A stretch of DNA of 64,000 bases, from the NCBI RefSeq assembly GCF_015352955.1, contig NZ_JACYOX010000004.1:145256-209255 (forward strand), read 5' to 3'. Below, one piece after another: positions 52,169 to 60,840 of this stretch. The position numbers were made by a program, and so were the translations under genes. This DNA comes from Noviherbaspirillum soli (GTDB taxonomy: Bacteria > Pseudomonadota > Gammaproteobacteria > Burkholderiales > Burkholderiaceae_D). The notes beneath the pieces are model-generated. The model was not told where the DNA came from and searched no databases. It worked only from the letters and a program-made list of their open reading frames with translations. Numbering within the stretch: the first letter of the stretch is position 1; each line of letters begins with the position of its first letter.

Positions 52169-53710
52169 ATGATTCCTTCATTCAATCCCGCTCTCAACAC
52201 GAAACGCGAGCCGTCGAATCCGATGCCACCAACTGTGCCGGCACGCAGTCTGTCCGCATCGTGGCCCAGCCTTGCCAATCGCTTTCATTCAAGCAGTGCG
52301 GGCCAGTCACTGGCCATGACGATGCAGTCTGACCTGCCGGCCAAGAGAGAAAGGGAACAATGGAACTACAGCGACTGCCATTTTCATCCGACCGATTACA
52401 TCCAGCAAGGCTGCACGCCGGAAAGCCTGATCGCTGAAATGGATGCGCTGGGCATCAAGTACGCCACCCTCATGCCAATTCCCACGAACGTGCTTTCCAG
52501 CCAGCCCGATCCGGCGTGGGATCCCTGCAAAGGGCAGCAGCACTGCGGTCCGCATTACTATTTGCCCAGCGAGATGATGGACAAGCGCAGCCTTACCGAG
52601 AGTGATATGGCCAAGGCGTGCGCCGCCACCGAACTCTATATGAATACCGGAGTGGATGCGACCACCGCAATCTCTTACTCGAAATTGACTGCGGCCGATC
52701 GGCAACGCTTCGATCCCATGATTACCGGACTGCATCTCGGCGACATGCACAGCAGCACCTATCTATTGCAGAAGCTAACCCAGCATCCTGGCGTGTTTAC
52801 CGGGGTTGGCGAAATCACGGTGCACAAGGAAGTGGTGCAGGATCTGTTCGCAGGCAAGCGCCAGGCCAATCTGGACAGCAATGCAGGCGCCCTGATCAAG
52901 CTATTGCAAACCTGCGGAACCATCGGCATGCCAGTCGTGCTGCATTGTGACGTCGACCTGCCGGGGCAGGCAAATAATCCGGCGCCAGCCTATCTGGAAG
53001 GCATCAAGCGCTTGTTCTGCAATCCATCCGTGTTGCAAACCAATATCATCTGGGCGCATGGCGGCGGGCTCGGCCGCTTTGTGAATGCGCCTGCCGGACA
53101 TGCGGCAACGCTGCGTCAACTGCTCGAGGACAGCAGGATGAGGCATGTTCATATCGATCTCTCATGGAGCGTGGTCGCCGAGCGGCTGACGAAGTCACCA
53201 GAGATGCAGGCCGAATGGGTGTCGCTCATCACGGATCATTCAGAACGCTTCCTGTTTGGCTCCGATGCGCTGGCGCCGAAGGACCGGGACGGATGGAACA
53301 AGACCTATGCCAGCTATAACGGCTTGCTGATGAGCCTGACGGATGCGGTACGTTGGAAGCTATTGCACGGCAATTATCAGCGCCTGTTTGTCGATGCGCG
53401 CAAGCGGGTGCGCTCGTACGAAAAGTTTTTCCTGGCTTCCGCTTTGCGCGAGGCCAGCCAGTTTCGCCATGTCGCACCGCCATCTTCCTTGTCTGCAGGG
53501 GTGCCGACCACAAGCACCACCACAACCACCACAACCACTACAACAACAACCAGCACCACAGCCACAACCACAAGCGCAAGTGCAGACACAAGCGCAGGCA
53601 CCAGGCGCGATCATGATGCCGAAGAAGCGCAGTCCACGTCCATGGAAGCGCAGTTTTCAATGAATGCGCAACTGCAGCCGCATGGCTCCCCGGGCGCGCT
53701 GCGTCATTGA
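52169..53710 (+). CDS. Amidohydrolase-fold protein, candidate type III effector
   Basis: 513-residue protein. Residues 1-65 are disordered and Ser/Pro/Asn-rich with no Sec signal, like a type III export signal. Residues 66-415 resemble a metal-dependent amidohydrolase barrel: HxH in CHFHPTDY (His71, His73), Glu215 in GVGEITVHKE, His259 in VVLHCDVD, His297 in WAHGGGLGR and Asp366 in LFGSDALAPKDR. The tail has a run of some 20 threonines (about 447-468) and polar sequence to the end. CGGA before the ATG at 52169 is a weak ribosome site; an in-frame ATG at 52130 in the repeat is the alternative. It follows the CesT-like gene. A free metabolic hydrolase is possible, but the N-terminus and neighbour favour export. 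Substrate unknown. Confidence 0.7.
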   Translation: MIPSFNPALNTKREPSNPMPPTVPARSLSASWPSLANRFHSSSAGQSLAMTMQSDLPAKREREQWNYSDCHFHPTDYIQQGCTPESLIAEMDALGIKYATLMPIPTNVLSSQPDPAWDPCKGQQHCGPHYYLPSEMMDKRSLTESDMAKACAATELYMNTGVDATTAISYSKLTAADRQRFDPMITGLHLGDMHSSTYLLQKLTQHPGVFTGVGEITVHKEVVQDLFAGKRQANLDSNAGALIKLLQTCGTIGMPVVLHCDVDLPGQANNPAPAYLEGIKRLFCNPSVLQTNIIWAHGGGLGRFVNAPAGHAATLRQLLEDSRMRHVHIDLSWSVVAERLTKSPEMQAEWVSLITDHSERFLFGSDALAPKDRDGWNKTYASYNGLLMSLTDAVRWKLLHGNYQRLFVDARKRVRSYEKFFLASALREASQFRHVAPPSSLSAGVPTTSTTTTTTTTTTTTSTTATTTSASADTSAGTRRDHDAEEAQSTSMEAQFSMNAQLQPHGSPGALRH

Positions 53711-53781
53711 ACTACCTCTCATCCCGATTCCAGCCAGGTCTGGCATGGCTGCCTGCGCATCCGGCCAGCCATTGAAGTGCG

Positions 53782-54438
53782 TCAGAATTCCGCTTCCAGT
53801 TCATCGATTTCCTCCGGCTCCGCCAGCGCCGCGTCCACCCACTCCCGCACCGGTTCCAGCGCCATGACGGTGTCGCAATAACCGCGGCATGCCGCATCGA
53901 GTTCCACGCCATACGTCAGGAAGCGCGTGACCACCGGCGCAAACATCGCATCTGCCATGCAGACGTTCCGGCCGAACAGATAGGGGCCGCCGTAGGTGTT
54001 GATGCACTCGCGCCAGATGACGGCGATGCGGTCGATGTCGGCCTGGGCGCGGGCCCATATCCGGAAGCCGCTATAGCTGGCCTTCAGGTTCATCGGCAAT
54101 GCCGACCGCAGCGCCGCAAAGCCCGAATGCATTTCGCCGCAGATGGCGCGGCAGTGGGCGCGCGCCTTGCGCTCCGTCGGCAGCAGGCGGGCGCTGGGCC
54201 TGATCTCATTGAGGTATTCGCCGATGGCAAGCGTGTCCCATACGGTAATGCCTTCATGGCGAAGGCAGGGGACCAGCACGGACGGCGCCAGCAGCAGGAT
54301 TTCCGCGCGCGTGGCCGGGTCATCGGAAGGAATCATGATTTCCTCGAACGGCAGGCCGGACAGCCTGGCAAGCAGCCAGCCGCGCATGGACCATGACGAA
54401 TAGTTCTTGCTGGTGATGGTAAGCGTGGCTGCTTGCAT
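53782..54438 (-). CDS. Glutathione S-transferase family protein
   Basis: 218-residue GST. The N-terminal thioredoxin-like domain has the probable catalytic Ser in ITSKNYSSWSMRGWLLARL, the cis-Pro in PSVLVPCLRHEG and the glutathione-binding VWDTLAIGEYLNE; the C-terminal half is helical with YLFGRNVCMADAMFAPVVTRF. The ATG at 54438 has AAGGA upstream; an earlier start at 54477 is possible. It is transcribed away from the PHA depolymerase gene. Substrate unknown. Confidence 0.88.
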   Translation of the reverse strand: MQAATLTITSKNYSSWSMRGWLLARLSGLPFEEIMIPSDDPATRAEILLLAPSVLVPCLRHEGITVWDTLAIGEYLNEIRPSARLLPTERKARAHCRAICGEMHSGFAALRSALPMNLKASYSGFRIWARAQADIDRIAVIWRECINTYGGPYLFGRNVCMADAMFAPVVTRFLTYGVELDAACRGYCDTVMALEPVREWVDAALAEPEEIDELEAEF

Positions 54439-54571
54439 GTCGCCATCCTTGGGTTGGTTGGGCTCGGCAAAAATCACGCAAGCCGCATGCCAGAACCACC
54501 GCCTGCGGCTTTGGACAATGGCGCGTTCCTTGCTAGCCCCAGGCTTGTCCCCGCACAGTCACGGAGCCCGC

Positions 54572-55825
54572 ATGAAGTATCACGTATGGCAGGCGCAGGC
54601 TGACCTGATGGCGCACCTGCGTCTTTACACCGAGGCCACGGCCCAGGCAATGCATCAGCCATGGCTGGCCGAATTGCCTGCGGCACGTCGCATCGCCGCT
54701 GCCTGCGCCGTGTTCGCCAGCGCGCAGGTCACGCACAGCCGCCCCGATTTTGGGATAGAGCGCACCACGCTGGGCAGCGGCGCGGCGGCGCGCGAGGTCC
54801 TGGTGCATGAAGAGAAGATTCACGTGCTGCCCTTCTGCACGCTGCTGCGCTTTGCCAAGGAAGGCGCCGATGGCCAGCCGGAACGCCAACCCCAGCCCCA
54901 GCCCCAGCCGCGCGTGCTGCTGGTGGCGCCCATGTCAGGCCACTTCGCGACCCTGCTGCGCGACACCGTGCGCACCATGCTGCCCGACCATGACGTCTAT
55001 ATCACCGACTGGCACAATGGGCGCGATGTGCCGCTGTCGGCCGGCGCCTTCGGGCTGGACCAGTACACCCGCTACCTGATCGAATTCCTTGGCGTGCTGG
55101 GCGAGGGCGCGCACATGCTGGCGGTCTGCCAGCCCTGCGTGCCGGCGCTGGCCGCCACGGCCATCATGGCCGAGGACGGCCATCCGGCCACGCCGCGCAG
55201 CCTGACGCTGATGGCCGGCCCGGTGGACGTGCGCATCAGTCCCACCGAAGTCAACCGGCTTGCCATCAGCAAGCCCTACAGCTGGTTCGAGCGCAACATG
55301 ATAGGCATCGTGCCGCAGCGCCATCGCGGCGCCGGCCGCGAGGTGTATCCCGGCTTCATGCAGTTGACTGCCTTCATGAGCATGAACCTGGAGCGCCACA
55401 TGGAAGCGTTTCGCGGGCTGTACCGCGACCTGGCCAATGGCGAGCTGGAAAGGGCGGCGGCAACGCGGGCCTTCTATGCGGAATATTTCGCGGTGCTGGA
55501 CCTGCCGGCCGAGTTCTACCTGGAAACCATACGCGACATCTTCCAGCATGCGGCACTGGCGTGCGGCCAACTGCGCTTCGAGGGCAGGCCGGTGCGGCCA
55601 GAGGCGATACGGCGCACCGCGCTGCTCACGGTCGAGGGTGAACGCGACGATATCTGCGCGCTGGGACAGACCATGGCCGCGCATGACCTGTGCAGCGGCA
55701 TTCCGGCATTTTTGAAATCGCATCATATGCAGGCTGGCGTTGGCCATTACGGCGTCTTCAGCGGGCGGCGCTGGACACAGCAGACCTATCCGATGGTGCG
55801 GGAAATGATTTACGGCACGGATTAG
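54572..55825 (+). CDS. phaZ: Intracellular polyhydroxyalkanoate depolymerase
   Basis: 417-residue intracellular PHB depolymerase that mobilises the carbon store. The catalytic Cys186 lies in the lipase-box-like AVCQPCVPALAA; the Asp and His partners are probably in VEGERDDICALGQT and AGVGHYGVFSGR. The region GHFATLLRDTVRTMLPDHDV and DWHNGRDVPL is typical of the type that starts with PhaZ1 of Cupriavidus. A Gln-Pro repeat (about 104-113) forms a flexible loop before the first strand of the hydrolase core. ATG at 54572 follows ACGGAG; earlier in-frame starts lie in the GST promoter. Confidence 0.93.
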   Translation: MKYHVWQAQADLMAHLRLYTEATAQAMHQPWLAELPAARRIAAACAVFASAQVTHSRPDFGIERTTLGSGAAAREVLVHEEKIHVLPFCTLLRFAKEGADGQPERQPQPQPQPRVLLVAPMSGHFATLLRDTVRTMLPDHDVYITDWHNGRDVPLSAGAFGLDQYTRYLIEFLGVLGEGAHMLAVCQPCVPALAATAIMAEDGHPATPRSLTLMAGPVDVRISPTEVNRLAISKPYSWFERNMIGIVPQRHRGAGREVYPGFMQLTAFMSMNLERHMEAFRGLYRDLANGELERAAATRAFYAEYFAVLDLPAEFYLETIRDIFQHAALACGQLRFEGRPVRPEAIRRTALLTVEGERDDICALGQTMAAHDLCSGIPAFLKSHHMQAGVGHYGVFSGRRWTQQTYPMVREMIYGTD

Positions 55826-55849
55826 CAGAAATTTTCATGGGAGACAGGC

Positions 55850-56110
55850 ATGAATGTCACGCAAGCGGAAGTCAGCGAGTCACGCACTTGCACGATCTTT
55901 ACCGTGAAGGTGGACGGGCAAGTCCACCGCTGCGCGCTGTCAGAGGAGGCGCTGTACATGCTGTCGCAGCGCATGGACCCGCGCCTGGACCGGATTGACG
56001 CCTATATCGTGCTCAAGCGGCGTGTCGCATGCGCCGCCAGCGCCTGCCTGCGCAACGACGCCGCGCTGCCGCCAGTGCTGCAGGCATGCCATGTCGCAGC
56101 CCATGTCTGA
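55850..56110 (+). CDS. Small protein resembling DUF1488
   Basis: 86-residue soluble protein. The start CTIFTVKVDGQVHRCALSEEAL matches the DUF1488 pattern (beta hairpin, Cys, Ser-x-Glu-Ala-Leu), but the rest is short and Cys/Ala-rich. GGGAGA lies before the ATG. It follows phaZ by 24 bases and may share its transcript. Function unknown. Confidence 0.6.
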   Translation: MNVTQAEVSESRTCTIFTVKVDGQVHRCALSEEALYMLSQRMDPRLDRIDAYIVLKRRVACAASACLRNDAALPPVLQACHVAAHV

Positions 56111-56328
56111 GGCCGGCAGGGTGGATTGGTGCTGGACGGCGGGTTGTTGACAAGCTAACCTATGGGCGTTCGCAACAAAGTCGCGTTGCCTTACTGCATG
56201 CATCGGGTCGGAACTGGCCGCATGGTATGTTCGGCAGCGTACCGACTCCCACGGCGCATTCGTTTATAAATCAGCAATGCGCCGCCGGAGTGCCGACGGC
56301 ACCTCACCCACAACAAAGGAGCTAGAAG

Positions 56329-56643
56329 ATGGTCGACAATTACGCCGATAAAGCAAGCAGCGAACTCAAATCCCTGGTGTCGGACGCGCAGGATCTGTTC
56401 AAGGCTGCTACCACCGCGTCGTCCGACAAGGCCGCAGCGCTGCGCTCCGAAGGCATGCGACTGCTGGACAATGCGCTGACGGGCGCCCGCGACATGCAGG
56501 ATACGGCGATGAAGACCGGCCGCGAACTGGCCAGCACCGCTGACGACTATGTGCATGAGAATCCATGGAAGACCATTGCCATTTCGGCTGGCGTGGCACT
56601 GGTGATCGGGGCGCTGCTTACCCCGATGATCACCAAGCGCTAA
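56329..56643 (+). CDS. DUF883 (ElaB/YqjD) family membrane-anchored stress protein
   Basis: 104-residue protein: a long amphipathic helical region rich in Ala, Asp, Ser and Lys (1-80), the HENPWKTI signature and one C-terminal transmembrane helix (ISAGVALVIGALLTPM). E. coli relatives bind ribosomes at the membrane in stationary phase. AAAGGAG precedes the ATG. A hairpin (GCCGGCA / TGCCGGC) follows its stop. The 218-base gap before it holds no gene. Confidence 0.9.
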   Translation: MVDNYADKASSELKSLVSDAQDLFKAATTASSDKAAALRSEGMRLLDNALTGARDMQDTAMKTGRELASTADDYVHENPWKTIAISAGVALVIGALLTPMITKR

Positions 56644-56706
56644 GCAGCTTGCAGTACGGCGCCGGCACCGCATGCCGGCGTACGCGTTTCATCTGGGGAC
56701 GGAATA

Positions 56707-56880
56707 ATGAGAAATAATGAAGAGAATGCAGCGCGTCTGGAAGACCTGATGAAAATGCCGCCGATGACGCCGCAGCAGCATGCGGAAATCATGCGCAAGC
56801 GCATCGTCGGACGCCATGCGCTGGAAGAAGCGCGCGACCGTCGGCATCTGGGCCTGGACGACGAGCTGTTCCCGGGCTGA
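56707..56880 (+). CDS. Small hypothetical protein, 57 residues
   Basis: A short frame from ATG 56707 to TGA 56880, with GACGGA upstream. The peptide is charged and helical (LEDLMKMPPMTPQQHAEIMR; RKRIVGRHALEEARDR) and ends DDELFPG. It follows the DUF883 gene by 63 bases; a hairpin (GGGCAAG / CTTGCCC, 56925-56949) with a T-run lies downstream. Codon choice (strong third-position G/C) supports it being real. Function unknown. Confidence 0.65.
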   Translation: MRNNEENAARLEDLMKMPPMTPQQHAEIMRKRIVGRHALEEARDRRHLGLDDELFPG

Positions 56881-56924
56881 CCCGAAACCGCAGGGCAGGC
56901 GGCATCCGCCCGCATTCTTGATAG

Positions 56925-56954
56925 GGGCAAGACCTTGATGGCCTTGCCCTTTTC
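56925..56954 (+). terminator. Probable terminator after the 57-residue gene
   Basis: GGGCAAG (56925-56931) pairs with CTTGCCC (56943-56949), followed by TTTTC. It lies 44 bases past the stop codon and before the convergent dienelactone hydrolase stop. Confidence 0.6.
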
Positions 56955-56990
56955 ATTTTCCAGCGCGTTTTTAGCGCGCAGGCTTCGTCC

Positions 56991-57686
56991 TCAGAGCACC
57001 TTGCCGAGGAAAGACAGCGACATGCCATGCGCCACTGCGGAAGCCTTCTGATCGTAGGAAGGCCGTTCCCAGCAATTGAAGCCATGGTCCACGTCCGGAT
57101 AGGTCTCGATCACTGCATTCTTTGCGTTGCCGAAAGCTGCCTTCACCGCATCGACGGCGCTCTTGGTGATGTAATGGTCCTTCTCCGCGAAGTGAAAGAG
57201 AATGGGGCAGGTGACCTTGCCAGCCTGATTGAGCTGGCCGTCGATGCCGCCGCCGTAGTAGCACACTGCGGCGTCGACGCCGGCATTGGCGGCGCACAGA
57301 TAGGACAGCAGTCCACCCATGCAAAAACCCAGCGATGCCACGCCACCGGTGACTTCCGGCATGCCGCGCAACAGGTTGACGGCCTGGGTCAGGTCCTGAA
57401 CCGCCATCGGGAAGTCCAGCTTCTTCATGTAGTCGAAGGCCTGGGCCGAGCCGGCGTCGTCATAGGTCAGGTCGACGCCGGGCTTGAGGCGCCAGAACAC
57501 GTCCGGCGCCAGCACCACATAGCCATCCAGCGCATACTGGTCGGCCACGGCGCGGATGTGGCTGTTGACGCCCCAGATTTCCTGAATCAGCACGATGCCC
57601 GGACCGCTGCCCTTGGGCGGAAGCGACAGGTAGCCGCGAAACGCATTGCCGTTGTTGGTGTCGATGTCGATCCAGCGTGAATTCAT
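56991..57686 (-). CDS. Dienelactone hydrolase family protein
   Basis: 231-residue alpha/beta hydrolase. The catalytic triad is Cys122 (LGFCMGG), Asp170 (FAEKDHY) and His201 (DVDHGFNCW), with Glu36 (IQEIWGVN), all in the dienelactone hydrolase pattern. It has no signal peptide. AGGAG precedes the ATG at 57686. The enzyme could open a lactone in chlorocatechol-type pathways, but no such genes are near, and many members act on other esters. Confidence 0.9.
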   Translation of the reverse strand: MNSRWIDIDTNNGNAFRGYLSLPPKGSGPGIVLIQEIWGVNSHIRAVADQYALDGYVVLAPDVFWRLKPGVDLTYDDAGSAQAFDYMKKLDFPMAVQDLTQAVNLLRGMPEVTGGVASLGFCMGGLLSYLCAANAGVDAAVCYYGGGIDGQLNQAGKVTCPILFHFAEKDHYITKSAVDAVKAAFGNAKNAVIETYPDVDHGFNCWERPSYDQKASAVAHGMSLSFLGKVL

Positions 57687-57896
57687 GCTTGCTCCTAGGG
57701 TAAAGATGAGAGGGATGTCCTGCGTCAGGCGCGGCTCATTGTAGCCGCTATCAAAACGACACGTCAGCCATGCCGCCATGCTGTTGGCCGCGACCTATGT
57801 GAGTTGGCGCACCGACAACGGCGCTGCGCCTGCCTAGCATGGTGCGCCATGCCGACGGCAACCGCCGCGGCACTTTCCAACAGAAGAGGATGCACC

Positions 57897-58394
57897 ATGA
57901 GCCATGCCGCTACTACCCAGCTGCAAGACCTGCAGGACAAGATCAAGGATGTGAAATTCGGCATGTTCACCACGTTGGATCCGGACGGCAAGCTGTCCTC
58001 CAGGCCCATGACCTGCCAGCAGGTGGACGACCAGGGAAACCTCTGGTTCTTCACTTCCGATGTCACCGATTTCGTGCGCCATCTCGCTGAACATCCGCGC
58101 ATCAATGTGAGTTTCTCCGATCCCGACGACAGCCTCTATGTGTCCATCGCCGGCCATGCCGAACTGACCCGCGACCGCGCAAAGATCGATGAGCTCTGGA
58201 GCCCGCTGGTGGCGGCCTGGTTCGATGGCGGCAAGGAGGATCCGCACCTGTCGCTGATCAAGGTGCATATCGACAGCGCCGAATACTGGGACACCCATTC
58301 CAGCAAGATGACCCAGCTGTACGCGCTGGCCAAGTCGGCGCTGACCGGCAAGGCGCCGCGCGACCTGGGCGAGCACAAGAAGATCACGCTGTAG
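57897..58394 (+). CDS. Pyridoxamine 5'-phosphate oxidase-like (general stress protein 26 type)
   Basis: 165-residue flavin-binding split-barrel protein. The motifs KFGMFTTLDPDGKLSSRPM, NLWFFTSDVTDFVRHL and ISxFxDPxD-like NVSFSDPDDSLYVSIAG match the family of general stress protein 26, which binds FMN or FAD. The true PNPOx catalytic set is not complete. AGAGGA precedes the ATG at 57897. It is convergent with xth. Confidence 0.88.
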   Translation: MSHAATTQLQDLQDKIKDVKFGMFTTLDPDGKLSSRPMTCQQVDDQGNLWFFTSDVTDFVRHLAEHPRINVSFSDPDDSLYVSIAGHAELTRDRAKIDELWSPLVAAWFDGGKEDPHLSLIKVHIDSAEYWDTHSSKMTQLYALAKSALTGKAPRDLGEHKKITL

Positions 58395-58408
58395 CGTTGT
58401 CACAGCCG

Positions 58409-58433
58409 CAGGCAGGGCAGGCCGCCCTGCCTG
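58409..58433. terminator. Bidirectional hairpin between the PNPOx-like gene and xth
   Basis: CAGGCAGGGC (58409-58418) and GCCCTGCCTG (58424-58433) form a perfect 10-bp stem with a 5-base loop in the 45-base gap between two convergent stops; there is no T-run. Confidence 0.5.
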
Positions 58434-58439
58434 TGCGTG

Positions 58440-59204
58440 TCAGTCCAGCGTGGCAATCACCGGCGTATGGTCGGACGGCTGCTCCCACTTGCGTGGCGCC
58501 TTGTCGATCACACAGCGGGTGCAGCGGCCGGCCAGCGGCGGCGACAGCAGGATATGGTCGATGCGCAGGCCCATGTTGCGGCGAAAGGCCATCTGCCGGT
58601 AATCCCACCAGCTGAACACCTTCTCGGGCTGGTCGAACAGCCGGAAGGCGTCCGCCAGCTGCAGCTCGCACAGGCTGCGGAATGCCGCGCGTTCCGGCTC
58701 CGACACCAGCACCGAGCCGGCCCATGCCGCCGGGTCATGCACATCGCCGTCGGCCGGCGCGATGTTGTAGTCGCCCAGGAGCGCCAGCTGCGGATGCAAG
58801 GCCAGTTCCGACGCCAGCCATTCGCGCAGGGCCAGCAGCCAGCGCAGCTTGTACTCGTACTTGTCCGAGCCGACCGACTGGCCGTTCGGCACATAGGCGC
58901 AGACGATGCGCATGCCTTCGATCGTGGCGGCGATGATGCGCTGCTGCTCATCGGGGAACAGCGGGTTGTTCCTGACCACATCGGTCATCGGGTGGCGCGA
59001 CAGGATGGCCACGCCGTTATAGGTTTTCTGGCCCGTATAGGCAACCGCATAGCCTGCCGCCTCGATCTCGGCGACAGGAAACTTGTCGTCGGTCAGCTTG
59101 GTCTCCTGCAGGCACAGCACGTCGACCGGGCTGTCGGCCAGCCACTGCAGCACCTGCGGCAGACGCACCTTCAGGGAATTCACGTTCCAGGTAGCGAGTT
59201 TCAT
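58440..59204 (-). CDS. xth: Exodeoxyribonuclease III
   Basis: 254-residue EEP-fold nuclease for base-excision repair (AP endonuclease and 3'-5' exonuclease). Family motifs are MKLATWNVNSLKVRLPQ, CLQETKLTDDKFP, LLGDYNIAPADGDVHDP and the terminal SDHTPVIATLD with catalytic Asp/His. A GGGAA site precedes the ATG at 59204. It is downstream of pepA on the same strand but separated by a terminator-like hairpin. Confidence 0.95.
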   Translation of the reverse strand: MKLATWNVNSLKVRLPQVLQWLADSPVDVLCLQETKLTDDKFPVAEIEAAGYAVAYTGQKTYNGVAILSRHPMTDVVRNNPLFPDEQQRIIAATIEGMRIVCAYVPNGQSVGSDKYEYKLRWLLALREWLASELALHPQLALLGDYNIAPADGDVHDPAAWAGSVLVSEPERAAFRSLCELQLADAFRLFDQPEKVFSWWDYRQMAFRRNMGLRIDHILLSPPLAGRCTRCVIDKAPRKWEQPSDHTPVIATLD

Positions 59205-59230
59205 TGCGTTCCCATTCCTTGCATTGAAAT

Positions 59231-59265
59231 AAAACGCGCCGGACCTCCCCTGGAGGTGCCGGCGC
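59231..59265 (-). terminator. Terminator after pepA
   Basis: On the minus strand GCGCCGGCACCTCC pairs with GGAGGTCCGGCGC (one mismatch), followed by GTTTTATTT. It lies between the pepA stop (59292) and the xth start. Confidence 0.75.
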
Positions 59266-59291
59266 TGGCTTGGAGCCTGTTATCGGCGCGA

Positions 59292-60803
59292 TCAGCGTGC
59301 CGCTTGCGCCCGGTTGATCAGGAAGGTGGTCAGCATCGGCACCGGGCGGCCGGTGGCGCCCTTTGCCGGACCGCTCTTCCACGCGGTGCCGGCGATATCC
59401 AGGTGCGCCCAGGTATAGGCCTTGGTATAACGCTCCAGGAAGCAGGCAGCGGTGATGCTGCCGCCAGGGGCGCCGCCGATGTTGGCCATGTCGGCGAAGT
59501 TGGATTTCAGCTGCTCCTGATAGCTGTCCTCGATCGGCATGCGCCATGCGGTATCGTCGCTGAGCTTGCCGGCGGCGATCAGCGCGTCGGCGAGCGCATC
59601 GTGGGCGTCATCGTGGCGGGTGAACAGGCCGGCATTGTGATGGCCCAGTGCCGTGATGCAGGCGCCGGTGAGCGTTGCGATGTCAACCACCACCGCTGGC
59701 TTGAAGCGTTCTACATAGGTCAGCGCGTCGCACAGGATCAGGCGGCCTTCGGCGTCGGTGTTGAGGATCTCGATGGTCTGGCCGGACATCGAGGTGACGA
59801 TGTCGCCCGGACGGGTCGCCGTGCCCGACGGCATGTTCTCGGTGGCGGGAATCACGCCGATCACGTTGAGCTTCAGGTTCATCTCGCCGATGGCGCGGAA
59901 GGTGCCCAGCACCGAGGCGGCGCCGCACATGTCGTACTTCATTTCATCCATGGCCGCGCCGGGCTTGATCGAAATGCCGCCGGAGTCGAAGGTGACGCCC
60001 TTGCCGACCAGGACCGTGGGCGCTTCCCGCGTCTTGCCGCCCATGTGCTTCAGCACGATGAATTTCGGCGGCTCCATGGTGCCGTTGGTCACCGACAGGA
60101 AGCTGCCCATCTTCAGCGCTTCCATCTGCTTGCGGTCCAGCACATCGACGCCGAAGCCGAACTGCTTGGCCAGCTTCTTGGCGGTATTGGCCAGATAGGT
60201 CGGCGTGCAGACGTTCGGCGGCAGGTTGCCCAAGTCCTTGGTCAGCTCAATGCCGTTGGCCAGCGCCACTGCCTGGGCCAGCACCGCGCGCGCCGGTGCG
60301 GCGGCGGCCGCGTCGAGCACCAGCGCAGCCTTGCGCACGCCGGCCGGGGCCGGTTCCTTCTTGCTCTTCATTTCATCGAAGCGGTAACGCGATTCCCGCA
60401 GCGCCAGCACCAGCGCCTGGACTGCCCAGCCAGTCTCGCGTTCACGCACCTGGTCGCAGGGCAGCGAGATGAGCGCATCGGCCGCGCCCAGGGTCGACAG
60501 GGTGCGCGCGATGGCCTGGCATGCGCTGTTGAAGTCCTTGGGCGCGACTGGCGCCTCCTTGCCCAGGCCGACCAGCAGCACCCGCTCCGCGGCGATGCCG
60601 GCCAGGCCGCGCAGCAGCAGCATGCTGCCGGGCTTGCCGGTGATGTCGCCGGACTTGACGGCGGCGCTGATGGCACCGTCGCCGTCAAGTCCGGCGGCGG
60701 CAGCCGTCAGCACCTTGTTTTCGAAAACCCCGACCACCATGACGCCGGTTTTTGCTTGCGCCAGGCTGGTCTTGGCGTCGAATGTTTTTATGCTAAAGTC
60801 CAT
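59292..60803 (-). CDS. pepA: Leucyl aminopeptidase
   Basis: 503-residue M17 metallo-aminopeptidase that removes N-terminal residues from peptides; PepA also binds DNA in E. coli. The catalytic domain shows [17 protein letters not shown], the zinc-binding [13 protein letters not shown], the signature [14 protein letters not shown] and the late [24 protein letters not shown] is placed well before the ATG at 60803. It diverges from lptF with only 37 bases between the two start codons. Confidence 0.96.
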   Translation of the reverse strand: MDFSIKTFDAKTSLAQAKTGVMVVGVFENKVLTAAAAGLDGDGAISAAVKSGDITGKPGSMLLLRGLAGIAAERVLLVGLGKEAPVAPKDFNSACQAIARTLSTLGAADALISLPCDQVRERETGWAVQALVLALRESRYRFDEMKSKKEPAPAGVRKAALVLDAAAAAPARAVLAQAVALANGIELTKDLGNLPPNVCTPTYLANTAKKLAKQFGFGVDVLDRKQMEALKMGSFLSVTNGTMEPPKFIVLKHMGGKTREAPTVLVGKGVTFDSGGISIKPGAAMDEMKYDMCGAASVLGTFRAIGEMNLKLNVIGVIPATENMPSGTATRPGDIVTSMSGQTIEILNTDAEGRLILCDALTYVERFKPAVVVDIATLTGACITALGHHNAGLFTRHDDAHDALADALIAAGKLSDDTAWRMPIEDSYQEQLKSNFADMANIGGAPGGSITAACFLERYTKAYTWAHLDIAGTAWKSGPAKGATGRPVPMLTTFLINRAQAAR

Positions 60804-60840
60804 GGATTCTCCTTTTTAGTCCACGCAATTATAGTATCGA
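60804..60840. promoter_or_regulatory. 37-base divergent promoter between pepA and lptF
   Basis: ATTATAGT (60828-60835) offers TATAAT on the minus strand (60828-60833) for pepA and TATAGT on the plus strand (60830-60835) for lptF. The lptF -10 lies so close to its ATG (60841) that transcription would start at or near the start codon. Confidence 0.55.

Noticed and set aside
53504..53600. CRISPR-like or satellite repeat
   Set aside because: It is an in-frame threonine codon tract with irregular units, not spaced repeats.
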